Assembly (NCBI RefSeq): GCF_029867415.1
Contig: NC_081185.1
Span: forward strand, 43,966,766 to 44,030,765
Direction of reading: 5' to 3'
DNA length: 64,000 bases
Source of the DNA: Vicia villosa
Lineage: Eukaryota; Streptophyta; Magnoliopsida; Fabales; Fabaceae
The notes under the pieces are model-generated. The model had not been told where the DNA came from. It did no database searches and was given only the letters and a program-made list of their open reading frames with translations. Shown piece by piece: positions 36,765 through 49,063 of the stretch. Made by a program: the position numbers and the translations under genes. How positions within the stretch are numbered: position 1 is the first letter of the stretch; each line of letters begins with the position of its first letter.

Positions 36765-37532
36765 TGTTTACCCAGAAATATGGTAAACAAGCGCTAGTTT
36801 CCTTTTTAAAGGTTACTTTTGCGGAATCAACTAGATATTCCAGGACTAATTGCTTTAATTTGTTTATTACGTGTATCTGGTTTGTATTAAATGCAGCAAT
36901 AACGTTAAAGTAAAAGTAAACGCTGAAATTAAAGGCTTTTAAAATAACTAAAAGCAATAGAAAGCAGTAAATGTGCACTGAAAATGAAATATAACATAAA
37001 ATGATTGCATAAATTAGACTGGTACGCATACGTACATTCCAAAGTTGCACTCGTCACTCATTTTGCACAGAGATTTGAGTTTACTTGTGTTTTGTAGAAA
37101 ATGCGGACCCTAAACTGTTCCTATTGAACTTGCTTAAATAGTAAAAATAAAACAACTACTACTAACGGTCGACTGATTATCAATCAACACGTGTCTTCGA
37201 CGTGCAATATCTTCAACTGTGAGACTCCCACGTGTCCTGTGAAAACTGCCAGAAAACTGCTTGAAACTGCCTCTTGACTTCTGATGCCCTCCGACTTCAG
37301 AGTTATACTCAAACAAAATGTCTAAGTTTTTTTTGTTTGTGCTAGTCGAACATGCATGGTGTATTGACTAATTCTAGTCGAACCTTGGCAATGATGATTT
37401 ATTGGTAGTCGAACGTCAGTCTTGACTAAACAAAACTATTTAATCAAACTCTTCGCCTTAGATTCTTTAATAATCTCACCTGTCTTAGAGATCACTTACC
37501 ATTATTTAGCAAGTCGAAATCCTAGGGTAACA
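36765..37532 (-). repeat. 3' LTR of the Tat-type element
   Basis: 768 bp, beginning TGTTTACCC and ending GGGTAACA on the plus strand. It is the 3' LTR because the polypurine tract abuts its inner edge. Confidence 0.92.
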
Positions 37533-37545
37533 AATTGCCCCCCAA
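37533..37545 (-). other. Polypurine tract of the Tat-type element
   Basis: On the minus strand CTTGGGGGGCAATT leads into the LTR start at 37532. The equivalent tract of the related truncated element is at 5178-5190. Confidence 0.75.
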
Positions 37546-37930
37546 GCGACTTCTTTCGACTGACTTCAGGAAAGAGAAAAATGGCGTTTCATTTCTTTCT
37601 TAGGTTTTGACTTTTGTTCTCTTTTGACGCCATGATTACTTTGAACATCCCTAGGTGCTAATTATTACCTAAATCTTAGTTAGTGGGCTATAACTGCTCC
37701 CCACTTTCTAAAAAACCAGTTTCCAAAGCGTTTCTTTGACATGACCTTTGATTTCAACACCTTCTTTTTGCACGATTTTGCTGACGTCACTACAACCTTA
37801 TATATATGTGCAAGTTCCTTCTCCTTTTTCTTTCTTTCTTCTTGTTTCCTTCTCTTCTCAAAACGCTTCAGAAAACTCTCTTCTTCTCTACTTCAAACTG
37901 TTTTCTTCTCTTCTTCCATACACAACAACA

Positions 37931-40900
37931 ATGGCTGCTGCAAACACCAACACTACCGTTTACGCTACAGGTTCTAACCCTTTAGGGTTTATTATATCTC
38001 GTGAAGAGGAAGAACAAGGGTTGGATTTTGTTCCTCAACCCAACCTCACAGAAGCCAAAGCCATTATTTGGCAAAACCAGATGTTAATCCCTTTCCAAAT
38101 CACTGATAAACTAATGGCTTTCTCAGGGCCATTACCAGATCATCGTTCTCATCCAGAACAAACCGCTGGTTTCTTTCCTTGTTTTCAAACCACCATGCCT
38201 GTAGCTTTTGACAAACCGCGTCCTCTCGACTTGAAGTTTATGGACCCTACACTTAGGGTGTTTCGTTCGACCCCAGCTCCTGGCAACAAAGAGTATTTGG
38301 CTTGGCTTAACAAAGTCCAGACGAAGAAGCAACAAAGATGGGAAGAATTGGGCATATTCGACGCCATACAATTATCCAGAACTGGTCATAAGGTTTGTCC
38401 TCCAATGCTACTTGCATCAATATTTTTCTGGGAAGGTTCGACCAACACCTTCCACCTTCCTTGTGGAATGATGACTCCCACTCTCTTCGACGTGGCTGCC
38501 ATCACAGGGCTTTCGCCTTTGGGTGAGCTCTTCGACCCAACTCTTCCAACAGCAATGAATTTCAACTTCACCAACGCTACCATCACCAAATACATGCAAG
38601 ATCATTATGACAAATCCACAGAAGAAGTCTCTGACGAAGAGCATGTTGCCTTCCTCACTTATTGGCTCTCATATTATCTGTTTTGTCCAGGATTAGTCCA
38701 GATTGCTAAAGCTTACATACCCTTGGCCATCCAAATTCATGAAGGTCGAAAGGTCTCTTTATGTAAGCTTCTCCTTGCTTATCTCTACCATACCTTAGGT
38801 ATAGCATCTTTAAGGATCAAACGCCTGCATGAAACTCCAAAACAACTCTCTCTGTCGGGACCTTATTGGCTCTTGCAACACTGGTTGAATGCCACCTTCG
38901 AGTCACATATAGGTTACACTATTTCCAGATCCATTCTAGAGGTCATGTATGACCGGAGGGTCGAAGGCATCAAACTTGCCTTTCAAACTCCTCAAGATGA
39001 GTCTAACAGGCCCAACCTTCTCAAATATGTGAGATTGTTTTCTGAATGTAAAACATTCATAGCTTCTATGGCCCCTTTTTCCAATCGATGCTTTGGGCCG
39101 ACTTGGTTCAAAGCTATTTTTCCTGGAAATACTCCTACCCTTCGAGCTCAATTAAATGCTATTTGGGCTGCCTTTCTAACCCCAACACTCCTTTCTCATC
39201 GTATTGAGTCGACTGGTAAGTGTTATGGGTTTGTGGGTTATCAACCAAACTTGGTCTCTCGACAATTTGGTTTGAGCCAAATGCTGCCCAAAAGCTTATA
39301 TTCCCATGATGGTGATATTTGTTACTCTGGTCGACCGTTCACAGCCCGTCAACACCTCGACTGCTTGAAGTTTCATAATAAACAATCCTTGGAACATCCC
39401 ACCTTCACTTTCCAAAACTCCTACTTTACAACCAAAGAATTCAATGAGTGGTGGTCTGAATATTACCAACTGTTTGATGGAGACTCTTTCGTCAAGAAAC
39501 TGAACACTGCATTCGACGTACTGGAGGATCAACTTACTATAAGTAAGTTTTTTACATCTAATTTCATTTTCTTTATTATCAATAGCAGTGTTCTAATCTC
39601 AATTTTAGACCTTTCAGGACCTGATCCTACCAATCAAGACGAAGTCCCTGCTCCTAAACCAGGTCGGAAGCGTCCTAGTACGTCGAACACCACCACTACC
39701 AAGAAAAACAAAACTATTAGAAAGGTATTTATCTTGACCTTTAATCTTTTGTCAATACTGCCTGAACCCTTGTTAATTGTTATTTTCCTTTCTTTAGCTG
39801 CTAGTCCCTGCTGACTCAGATGGAACTACTTCTCCACCAAATCAAGAAAGTGAAATTTTTTCACGACCCCCTCTTCCGACTCCATCAAAGAAACGGAAGG
39901 TTGTTAAAAACATTCCTAAAGTAGTTGTCAAACCTCAAACAGCTCCAACAATCTCCTCTTCGTCTCAAATTCCTCCAGAGGTAACTTAACATTCTTTTTC
40001 AATATATTCCTCTTTTAATAAATTGTTATCTAACTCTTTCTTCTGAATAGAATGCCCCAACTGTCGACCATATTCAGGAGAAGGTTGTCGAGGTTGCTGA
40101 AAAAATTACTGAGGCTGCTCCTGACTCCAACCTTTTTAGCCCTCAAAGGACTGATGCTTTTGGAAGCACCACTGATTCAGCTAACACTCCAGGTCGAAGT
40201 CGAATAGAGCCCCAAAACAATCCTATCATTGAACAAGCTCAACTTGCAAATGTCAAAGCTGCTGATCAAACCTCTCGTTCAAAGCAGGACATCGTTTCTC
40301 AATCCAAACAACATCCTACTGTTGATGATACCAACTCCAACAGTTCTCTTAGTCAAGAGGAGATTCTGGACTTGAAGAAGACTAATCCTCTAGAAGCTCT
40401 CTTTCGACTTCAGAAGCTGCGACCAAGTTCTTTTGATGTTCCTCTTCAGTCGACCAATCCTGACGCTGAAATTGATGCTTGTCTTGTCGAAGCTATATGC
40501 CAGTTAAAGGCCCATCTGAACGAACCTGAGTTTCTTGCTGTCCTTGAGAGTTCTGAACATCTTGGTGGAGAAATTCGTAAGCTATTAGACTCACTAATCA
40601 AAGCTTCTCTACCAGCAGTTATTGTTCAATTCTTCTTTGATTTTGAGGCATACTTCGACCAGCTCTGGAGGGACCTTATGACAAAGAAGAACATCACTCG
40701 ACAGGAAAAGAACAAAGAGCGTGAAATGGAGAGGGAATGGGATGCCAGTGCAGCTTCGACCAAAAAGGTTGAAGAATTTCAGGAGAAAACTTAAAATTTT
40801 TCTAATAAGAAGGGAGAAATCGACAATAAGATTGCTGACTACAAGGCCCAAATTGATGATCTCAACAAGAAGATTCAAGATCTTGAACAAGAGAAAATCA

Positions 40901-41100
40901 ATTTGGCTTAAACTGAAGAAATCCCTTCGCCTGAAACTATTAATCAAGAAGTCTTGAAAGGACTTGGTCATGGTGAAAATGCCCTCAAATTGGAAAGCAA
41001 CATTCGACAACTTAGACAAAATTTGTCTCAACTTGACTCGAAAATTGACTTTGAGTCAGCCAAGCTAGCCTATTTTAGGAACAACTTTCCAACTTTGTAA
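37931..41100 (+). CDS. Plant mobile domain (PMD) protein gene with introns, antisense in the retroelement
   Basis: The ATG at 37931 follows a CT-rich leader and a TATATATA sequence at 37799. Exons read 37931-39542, 39609-39724, 39798-39980 and 40051 onward, with GT/AG introns of 66, 73 and 70 bp that all keep frame. The PMD occupies about residues 40-460: TNTFHLPCGMMTPTLFDVAA (171-190), GPYWLLQHWLNATF, then YQPNLVSRQFGLSQ. Basic clusters PGRKRP and SKKRKV (about residue 609) look like nuclear signals. The rest is Ser/Pro-rich, then a Lys/Glu coiled coil. The frame meets TAA at 40792-40794 (about 884 residues), again at 40909-40911, and ends at 41098-41100; the two inner stops look like Gln codons changed by C to T. 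PMD proteins (MAIN/MAIL1) act in silencing and genome stability; a role for this copy is inference. Confidence 0.8.
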
Positions 41101-41246
41101 TTTGTTTTCGACTAACTGGTTGTATTTTGTAATGACTGCCAACGTACTTTATAAGGAACTTTTTGTAATGATTGGCCAAGTTTTGGCCATTTTAATGTAA
41201 TCTCTTAGTTTTTTATTCTATTATGTGAATTTCTTGAAGTATAGGT

Positions 41247-43036
41247 TTATATTTTTTTTAAATACTTACCATTTATCCTCAAGATTCGACCATTTGAATT
41301 CAGTTCTTCAATTTCATACGCGTTATTTGAAAACACTTGCAAAATTTTAAACGGTCCTTCCCAACTTGGGGACCATTTACCCAATAACTTATTCCTTTGA
41401 TCCATTGGTAGAATAACTTTCCACACATAATCACCTACCATGAATGTTTTTTCTTTTACTTTCTTGTTGTAAGCTTTCGCCACTTTTTCCTTTTGTCTTA
41501 TTAACCTATCCAACGCTATTAGCCGTTCTTCGTCTAACTCTACTAATTCGTCTAACATCATACTCCAGTATTCATCTGACGAAAGATTGTTTTGTCGTTG
41601 AATTCTAGCCGACTGTAGATGAATTTCTGCAGGCAACACAACATCATGCCCAAAAGTCAAATGAAATGGGGTAGTATTTATTGCTTCCTTTGGTGACGTT
41701 CGACAAGCCCAAAGGATTTGGTCGAGCGTTTGATGCCAATTTCTTGGCTTTCTCCCCACATGCTTTTTTTTATTAAATTTATAATAACTTTATTAGCAGC
41801 TTCGACTTGACCATTAGCCTGAGCATAATACGGAGTGGATGTTAGCAATTTAAATCCTGTTTCTGCTGCAAAAGCTTGCATCTTTCGACCAATAAAAACT
41901 GATCCCTGATTAGTAGTGATAGTTTCTGGAATTCCATATCTGTAAATAATGTGTTTTTGTATAAAACTAATCACTGCTTCTTGATCAGCATTAACCAGGG
42001 GAATTGCTTCTATCCATTTAGTAAAATAAGCTATTCCTACTAAAATGAATCTTTGTTGTTTAGAAGATGCAAGTTTGATTTCTCCTATTAAATCCAAAGC
42101 CCATCCTCTAAAAGGCCAAGGTTTGACAATGGCATGCAATTCACTGGCTGGAACATGTTGAATTCCTGAAAATTTCTGGCACTCTTGGCACCCTCTTGCA
42201 TATTCAATACAATCTTTTAACATTGTCGGCCAATATAAACCTTGTCTAAACAACAACCACTTCATCTTATGGCCTGACTGATGAGCTCCACAAATACCAC
42301 TATGAACTTCTGACACAGCCAAATATGCTTCAACTTCACTTAAGCATTTCAACAATACACCTTCAGCTGTTTTCTTGTATAAATCATTTCCCAATATCAC
42401 ATAGTTTAGAGCCCTGTATTTAATCTTTCGATCAGTTCCTCCGGCTGGATTATTTAGGTACTGGACCAATGGGTTTCTCCAATCAGAAATTGTCATATTG
42501 TCGATGGCAAAAATTTCCAAGGCATGCCAATCTTCACTTTCAACTTTGTCTTCTAGCCCCCCAAGTTTTGACGTCGACAATTGACCCAATTTGTCTAACA
42601 CTTCATGAGTTTCTTTCTCTTTGATATCGACCATATCTTCTAACTTATTTTTAGAAACTCTATAGCCAGAAGCAATCTGTGCCAATTCATTGGCAATGTA
42701 ATTCTCAGATCTTGGCACATGCAAGATCTCGACATGTTCAAATTTCTCTAACAAGCGTACCACTATTGCATAGTATACTATTAGATTTTCTTTAATGCAT
42801 TTATATTCTTTCTTGATTTGTCGAATCACAAGTTCAGAATCACCTCGAATTTCAACTCGCTTCGCCCCCAAATCTATTAGGGCTTTTAAACCTGTTATTA
42901 AGGCCTCATATTCGACTTCGTTATTAGAACATACATCTCTCATTCTATAGTGGAACTTGGATGGAAGTCCTTGAGGAGAAACGATTAAGACTCCAATTCC
43001 CGATCCATTTTTGTGACTAGAACCATCAAAAAACAA
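41247..43036 (-). pseudogene. Archaeal-type RNase H and integrase of the Tat-type element (broken)
   Basis: Reading leftward: the second RNase H starts FFDGSSHKNGSG and keeps NNEVEYEAL and GDSELV, the acidic active-site pattern. Then comes the integrase with a His/Cys zinc motif (HSGICGAH ... CQECQ), the catalytic core beginning WALDLIG, a second motif reading TTNQGSVF where the family has Asp in place of Asn, and the Glu in NGQVEAANK. A one-base shift in an A8 run near 41760 moves the C-terminal part (WACRTSPKEAINTTPFHL, then GDYVWKV and WEGPFKI) into another frame, ending at 41247. It follows the preceding pol part after one nonsense codon at 43037-43039. Integrase would join element DNA to the genome; this copy should be inactive. 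Confidence 0.85.
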
Positions 43037-43039
43037 CTT

Positions 43040-44833
43040 CTAGTTAGTTTGATCGACTAAGTTTGCAGATAGCTCAACTAACCCATGTTCGACTATAAAA
43101 TCAGCCACAACTTGTCCTTTCATAGCTTTTAAAGGAACATATGTTAAGGAAAATTCAGTTAGTGCTAAGGCCCATTTACCAATTCGACTATGCAAAATTG
43201 GTTTAGACAACATATGTTTAATAACATCAAAATGAGAGGACACATACACATCAACAGGCTTTATATATTGCTTAAGTTTATTACATGAGAAATACAAGCA
43301 TAAACATAATTTTTCAATATCATTATACCTAGTTTCAGCATCCACTAAGGTTCGACTTAGATAATATATAGCTCTTTCGACGCCATTATCATCTTCTTGG
43401 GCTAACATACTCCCAATTGTCGAACCTGATGCAACTATATACAATTTCATACTTTTTGTCCTATTGGGGGGTAACAAAATAGGAGGCTTAGTTAAATAAG
43501 CTTTTATTTGGTCGAACGCCTGTTGATGTTCTTGCTCCCATTTGAATTGATCTTGATTCTTGAGCTTCACGAGTGGTGAAAAAATCTTCGTTTTGCCACT
43601 TAGATTTGAAATAAATCTCCTCAAGAAATTAATTTTCCCCAACAATGACTGGAGTTGTTTCTTTGTTTCTGGCGCCTTTAGCTCCAAGATTGCTTTCGTC
43701 TTGTTCTGGTCTATCTCAATACCTTTCTTGTGAACCACGAAGCCCAGGAAATCCCCTGCATGGACACCAAAAGCACATTTTAAAGGATTCATTTTGAGTC
43801 CATATTTTCTCATTCGTTCAAAAGACTGTCGAAGATGGTCTAAGTGACCATTTTCAGAGTTAGATTTTATTACAATGTCATCGATATAAACCTGCATAAA
43901 CTTGTCAATAAAATCATGAAACATGGAATTCATAGCTCGTTGATATGTAGCTCTAGCATTTTTTAAACCAAAAGGCATCACTACCCATTCATACGTTCCT
44001 AAAGCACCTGGACATCGAAACGCCGTCTTAGGTACATCTTCGTCAGCTATAAAAATTTGGTTATAACCTGAATATCCATCTAATAAACTGAGATATTCAA
44101 ATACGGCTGCGGAATCGACTAACATTTCAGCAACAAGCATGGGATATTCATCTTTAGGGGTAGCCTTATTTAAATCTCTGAAATCTATGCATATACGAAG
44201 GCTACCATTTTTCTTTATTACAGGCACTATATTAGCTAACCATTCGACATACCTCGCAGTTCGAATAAACTTGCTTTTCAGCAATCTTTCAATTTCTATT
44301 TTGATTTTTTCCATAACCTCTGGCGCAAATCTTCTAGGAAGCTACTTGATAGGTTTCTTTCCTGGATTTAAAGGTAACTGATGTTCTACCACACTTCGAC
44401 TTAAACCAGGCATTTCATTGTAATCCCATGCAAAACAATCTTTATATTCTTTCAAAAGTCGAATCAACTTGATCTTTAGATCACTTGTAAGTTTTGTACT
44501 TACATAAGTAGGCCTTTTAGTGACTCCATCACCTAAGTCAATTTCCTCAAGAGGATCTTGAGCTTGCATTCTTTTTACTGATCCTAATGGATCCATTTCG
44601 AAGCCTAAAGGTTCGTCATCGTATATCCCATCAAACCTTTCGACCTGGTGATCGACTTCTTGATTGTTTGCATTTTTTATCATCATGGCCTCAATAGCCA
44701 TATTTTTCTCTAGTTCGGCTTCTAAAGCCGTTTTTTCCTTGTTCTCGGCCAAATAAGCCGTTATTCGAGCCAGGTATTCTGACTTAGTGGTCATCATCTT
44801 TGACTGTTGTCCCCTGCTCAGGAGGACTTTCAT
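43040..44833 (-). pseudogene. Reverse transcriptase and RNase H of the Tat-type element (broken)
   Basis: The frame starts in the linker after the protease, in another frame than it. A nonsense codon at 44342-44344 lies just before the LPRRFAPEV segment that opens the polymerase. Polymerase marks: IVPVIKKNGSLRICIDFRDL, then PFGLKNARATYQRAMN, the catalytic YIDDIVIKS (about 43870), and FLGFVVHKKGIEID. The connection and first RNase H follow (AIYYLSRTLVDAETRY). The TAG at 43037-43039 ends this part where the family usually has Trp. The enzyme copies element RNA into DNA inside Gag particles. Confidence 0.88.
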
Positions 44834-46646
44834 GATTTAATGGTTCATTGGGATCTTCCTTATTCCAAATGAAACCATAATTTGGGTCTAAGTTCAAATA
44901 CTTAGACACACTTTCATCAGAAGAATACACCTCTTCTGCTTTGTAGCAAGGAGCTACATTTGCCAGATGTTGGTCGAAGTGCCTGCGACCACTCTCAGTT
45001 TTGTAATAGCTTTGGTCAGCTTCCACATTCTCCACTATACCATCTGGCCTCCAAATGGCCACACGCTGATGCAAAGTAGAGGGAACTGCCCCTATACCAT
45101 GGATCCATTCTCGACCTAGAAGTAACTTGAAATTTGCTTGAGATGCAATCACCATAAAGATGGTTGACCTGACAGTCAAACCAACAGCTAATTTCACCTG
45201 AATTACTCCAAGTATTCCACTTGTCTTACCCTCATAATTAGACAGCACCATATTGTGGGGTCTTAAATCTTTGTCAGATTTTCCCACTTTCTGAAGTGAG
45301 GAATAAGGCATTAAGTTCACAGCAGCCCCACCATTGACAAACACTTTGTTTATTGGAACCCCATCCACTTTTGCCCTTATGAATAAAGGCTTCAAATGAT
45401 ACATCATTCCTCGACCTGGCTTCTCAAACACGGCCTTTTGTTCTTCCACTACTCCTTTTCCCATTACATAATAACAAACAGGCGTCTCTTCCACATTCTC
45501 GTCAGGGAGAAAATCATCTTCATTCTCAGACACCTCAGATACTCTGTCGAATTCTGCTGGAAGTACAGATACAATTCCACAGTCAATTAACAACTCATCT
45601 GACTCTATGTCAATGTTGTCGTCGACCTCTTCGTCCGACAGTGGAGAATACTCGGGCTCTTTTTCTGTATTGAGAATCGGAGCATCATCATCAACTAATT
45701 CTTTGATGAGTTTCTTTCCCAGGATCATTCCTGCAGCCAACCTCTCATTTGCCACTTTGGCTTGCTCTTCAGTCAATCTCCTCTGAAAAGGTTTCGGCTG
45801 GTAGTGAGAAAAACCTGCCTGCATCATCTTTGAGTTTTCCTGGCCATTCTTATGGCTTCTTTGGTAACGCCTCCACTGCGTTCGAGTCATAGGATTCTTT
45901 CCTTTGTAGTTTGGAGATATGTAGTCTTTCCTCTTAGATCCACTATCAGTCCAAGAGCCTTCAGCATTTGCTCCAGTACCTTGGATCTGCCATTCTGGAC
46001 GTTTACCTCCTCTGAAGTTAATGGGTTTCACCCACTTGTCCTCAGGGACATCCGTCTTGGGTCGAAAAGTCTTTGGATTTTCAAACATCTTCCTGTATTC
46101 TCCAGCCCTTCGACCACTGTTTTCTCCTGTATACATGAACTGACGATTCTTGCCTCGACGAGGGTCGAACCTCACTTTGTTTACAGCATCAACATTGAAA
46201 ACAGCATCACACCTTGGACATAATCCAACTTGAGAGTTGTTGTTGTGACACCTCTCAAGGAATTTCAAAAGGCTCTCCTTTGGTTCAGGATAGACCATGT
46301 TCAAGACTTTGCCATCAGTAGCACCGTCTTGCTTTCCGCCGAAACCATCAGTAGTTTCGACCATCATCACATCAGCAAGCTCAGTATAGTGAGCCTCTTC
46401 GATTTGCAAGGGATCAGTATCAACTTGCATTGATGACTTTGGCTTTTCTCCAAACTGTAACCTTCCTTCTTTCAAAGCTTTCTGCACCAAATCCCTGAAA
46501 AGAACACATTGAGAAGTCTTATGACCCAGGAAATTATGAAATTTACAAAATCCTCTTTTTTTCTTTTGTTCAAGAGGAGGATTTTTAAGTCCTGGGGGTA
46601 CTATAATTTGCCCATCAGTAACCAAACAAATCAAATATCTCATCAC
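44784..46646 (-). pseudogene. Gag zinc motif and protease of the Tat-type element (Asp to Asn)
   Basis: A 620-codon frame. Near its start is the Tat-type knuckle CKFHNFLGHKTSQC, then a long linker rich in charged residues and a second Cys pair (CPRCDAVF). The retropepsin core follows: RAKVDGVPINKVFVNGGAAV (about 45380-45320), then NLMPYSS and LLLGREWIHG (about 45130). The catalytic triad D-(S/G)-G reads N-G-G because GAT is AAT, so the protease should be inactive. It overlaps gag (ending 46615) in another frame; a one-base insertion near 46630 best explains this. The downstream overlap with the reverse transcriptase frame (44784-44833) lies where Ogre elements have an intron or frame change. 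Confidence 0.85.
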
Positions 46647-48227
46647 ATTTTGTTATATCAAATGAATATGTTTTACTAGAAAATTTTTCATTTTTACTTT
46701 CGATCGGGTTTTTATCTTTCGAGGGCTTGAGTAATTTACAAATATATGGTGGTCCTGGTTTCAATTCAGCCACATTGACCTCTCCCTCTTCGTATTCACT
46801 ATCACTATCAGAGTCGAACTCATTTGTAGTAACATAGGCTATCTTTTCTTTCTTATGATATTTACTAACTCTGGCTTTTTCAGCTTTTAGCCTTTCGACC
46901 TGGCGTACTCTGTCTGCCAGCTGTGCCATATCTCTCAAATGTTGGGTGTCTAATTTCTTCCTTATGGAATAATCTAACCCACCTGCAGCCATTTCGACTA
47001 ACTCATGTTCAGGAATTTGTGTTAAACATCTAGCTTTCAATAACCTAAAACAGTTTAGATAGTCATCGACTATTTCGGTACCCTTTCGCCTAACTCCAGC
47101 TAATTCTTTTAGACTAATCTTCGACTGTCCCATATAAAATTGCTCATGGAACAATCGTTCTAACTGGTTCCATGAAAACAAAGATTGTGGGGGTAAGGTT
47201 GTGAACCAAGTAAACGCATTTTTTGTTAAAGAACTTGGGAAATATTTCATCTTTAAATTCTCATTGTTTGCTAATTCTCCAGCCTCTGTTTGGAACCTAG
47301 CAATATGTTCGACTGTCGATTCGCTAGTTTCACCAGCAAATTTGGTAAATTTTGGAATTTTCCAACCCCTAGGCAATTCTGTCTGCCTTACGTACTCTGA
47401 CAATGGGGAAAAAAAATTGGTCTATGCAAACCTACATTTATTCCATTCTGAACTAAGATTTGTTCGACTACATTCGAGATATTATTGTGTCCAACATTGA
47501 CATCTTGCTGGATATTTCTAAGAACCTGATCAGCATCTTGATGCCTTTGTACTACTCTAGGGATTTCTTGTTCAATTTGGTCCCCATTTCTAGGAGTTTC
47601 AACTACTCTAACATTCGACCCTTGTGGAGTCGAAAGGTTTGGTTGTGGGGGCGCTCCAAAGAAATCTACTATTCTGGCCATTTGTCTAGCCAATATTTCA
47701 TAACTTTGGTTTGTATTGTTTATCATGGGAGTAAAAACAGTTCCTATTTGTTGAGTAAGGGCATTCACCATTTCATGATTACTTTCGTCTATTTGTTGTC
47801 GAATTGACAACATTGACGTAGTACTTAAAGATGGCAAAGCCTGGTTATTGTAACCTATGCCCATAGGCCGACCCCCTGGATTTGATGTGCTTGTTGCCAT
47901 CATACTGTCGGAATATAATGAAGGATTTGTGTGTAAACCTTGCATCATAGACGTAGGCATTCCAAACTGAGGGTTAAAACCTGGTGGAGGTATCATTCCA
48001 TGAAACGGCGGTCGTAATGGGTTAAACGGTGACCGTACATTCATTGGTGATGATACCAATGTTGCTGCCGTCGATCCACCAATATTTGTTGTTCTAACTG
48101 GGGATGAATTTGCGGCATTTTGTGATGTTGTTCCGGTTAGAACAACTCCTTGATTTCCAGAAAGGTCAGAATCATTTGTATTAACTTCAGACATGTTAGT
48201 TAATTTTCGACCACTTCTTAGTATCAT
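46615..48227 (-). pseudogene. Gag of the Tat-type element (frameshifted)
   Basis: The ATG at 48227 opens a Ser/Asn/Pro-rich N-terminal region ending at 47388. The retrotransposon-gag domain continues in another frame from about 47403 to 46615, with WKIPKFTKFAGETSESTVEH, AFTWFTTLPPQSLFSWNQLE and FYMGQSKISLKELAGVRRKG. The change of frame falls at a T8 run near 47410, consistent with loss of one base. Gag would package the element RNA. Confidence 0.85.
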
Positions 48228-48274
48228 ACATAACTATCACACAAATAAATATTAAACAAACAGCAATTGACGTG

Positions 48275-48291
48275 TCCCACCAGGTGTGCCA
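48275..48291 (-). other. Candidate primer-binding site of the Tat-type element
   Basis: On the minus strand TGGCACACCTGGTGGGA begins three bases after the LTR. Its complement ends in CCA and fits the acceptor and T stems of a tRNA. Tat/Ogre elements usually use tRNA-Arg, but I could not confirm the identity of this tRNA. Confidence 0.6.
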
Positions 48292-48294
48292 ATT

Positions 48295-49063
48295 TGTTTA
48301 CCCAGAAATATGGTAAACAAGCGCTAGTTTCCTTTTTAAAGGTTACTTTTGCGGAATCAACTAGAATATTCCAGGACTAATTTCTTTAATTTGTTTATTA
48401 CGTGTATCTGGTTTGTATTAAATGCAACAATAACGTTAAAGTAAAAGTAAACGCTGAAATTAAAGGCTTTTAAAATAACTAAAAGCAATAGAAAGCAGTA
48501 AATGTGCACTGAAAATGAAATATAACATAAAATGATTGCATAAATTAGACTGGTACGCATACGTACATTCCAAAGTTGCACTCGTCACTCATTTTGCACA
48601 GAGGTTTGAGTTTACTTGTGTTTTGTAGAAAATGCGGACCCTAAACTGTTCCTATTGAACTTGCTTAAATAGTAAAAATAAAACGACTACTACTAACGGT
48701 CGACTGATTATCAATCAACACGTGTCTTCGACGTGCAATATCTTCAACTGTGAGACTCCCACGTGTCCTGTGAAAACTGCCAGAAAACTGCTTGAAACTG
48801 CCTCTTGACTTCTGATGCCCTCCGACTTCAGAGCTATACTCAAACAAAACGTCTAAGTTTTTTTTGTTTGTTCTAGTCGAACATGCATGGTGTATTGACT
48901 AATTCTAGTCGAACCTTGGCAATGATGATTTATTGGTAGTCGAACGTCAGTCTTGACTAAACAAAACTATTTAATCAAACTCTTCGCCTTAGATTCTTTA
49001 ATAATCTCACCTGTCTTAGAGATCACTTACCATTATTTAGCAAGTCGAAATCCTAGGGTAACA
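48295..49063 (-). repeat. 5' LTR of the Tat-type element
   Basis: 769 bp, about 99% identical to 36765-37532. A TATTTAAG sequence near 48663 on the minus strand is a possible TATA box. It is followed by the CCAGG duplication at 49064-49068. Confidence 0.92.

Larger units (their letters stand above)
36765..49063 (-). mobile_element. Tat-lineage Ty3/gypsy retrotransposon carrying an antisense PMD gene
   Basis: LTRs at 36765-37532 and 48295-49063 (TG...CA) are flanked by CCAGG at 36760-36764 and 49064-49068. On the minus strand: primer site, gag, protease, reverse transcriptase with RNase H, a second archaeal-type RNase H, integrase. Two RNase H domains are the mark of the Tat/Ogre lineage. Between pol and the 3' LTR, on the plus strand, is a spliced PMD gene (37931-41100). 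The copy cannot move alone: gag and integrase have frameshifts, pol has two nonsense codons, and catalytic Asp codons of protease and integrase read Asn. The LTRs differ at about eight sites (1%) by hand count. Confidence 0.92.

Noticed and set aside
40609..41031. 140-codon minus-strand frame between pol and the PMD gene
   Set aside because: It lies opposite the coiled-coil exon of the PMD gene and looks like its complement; there is no domain.
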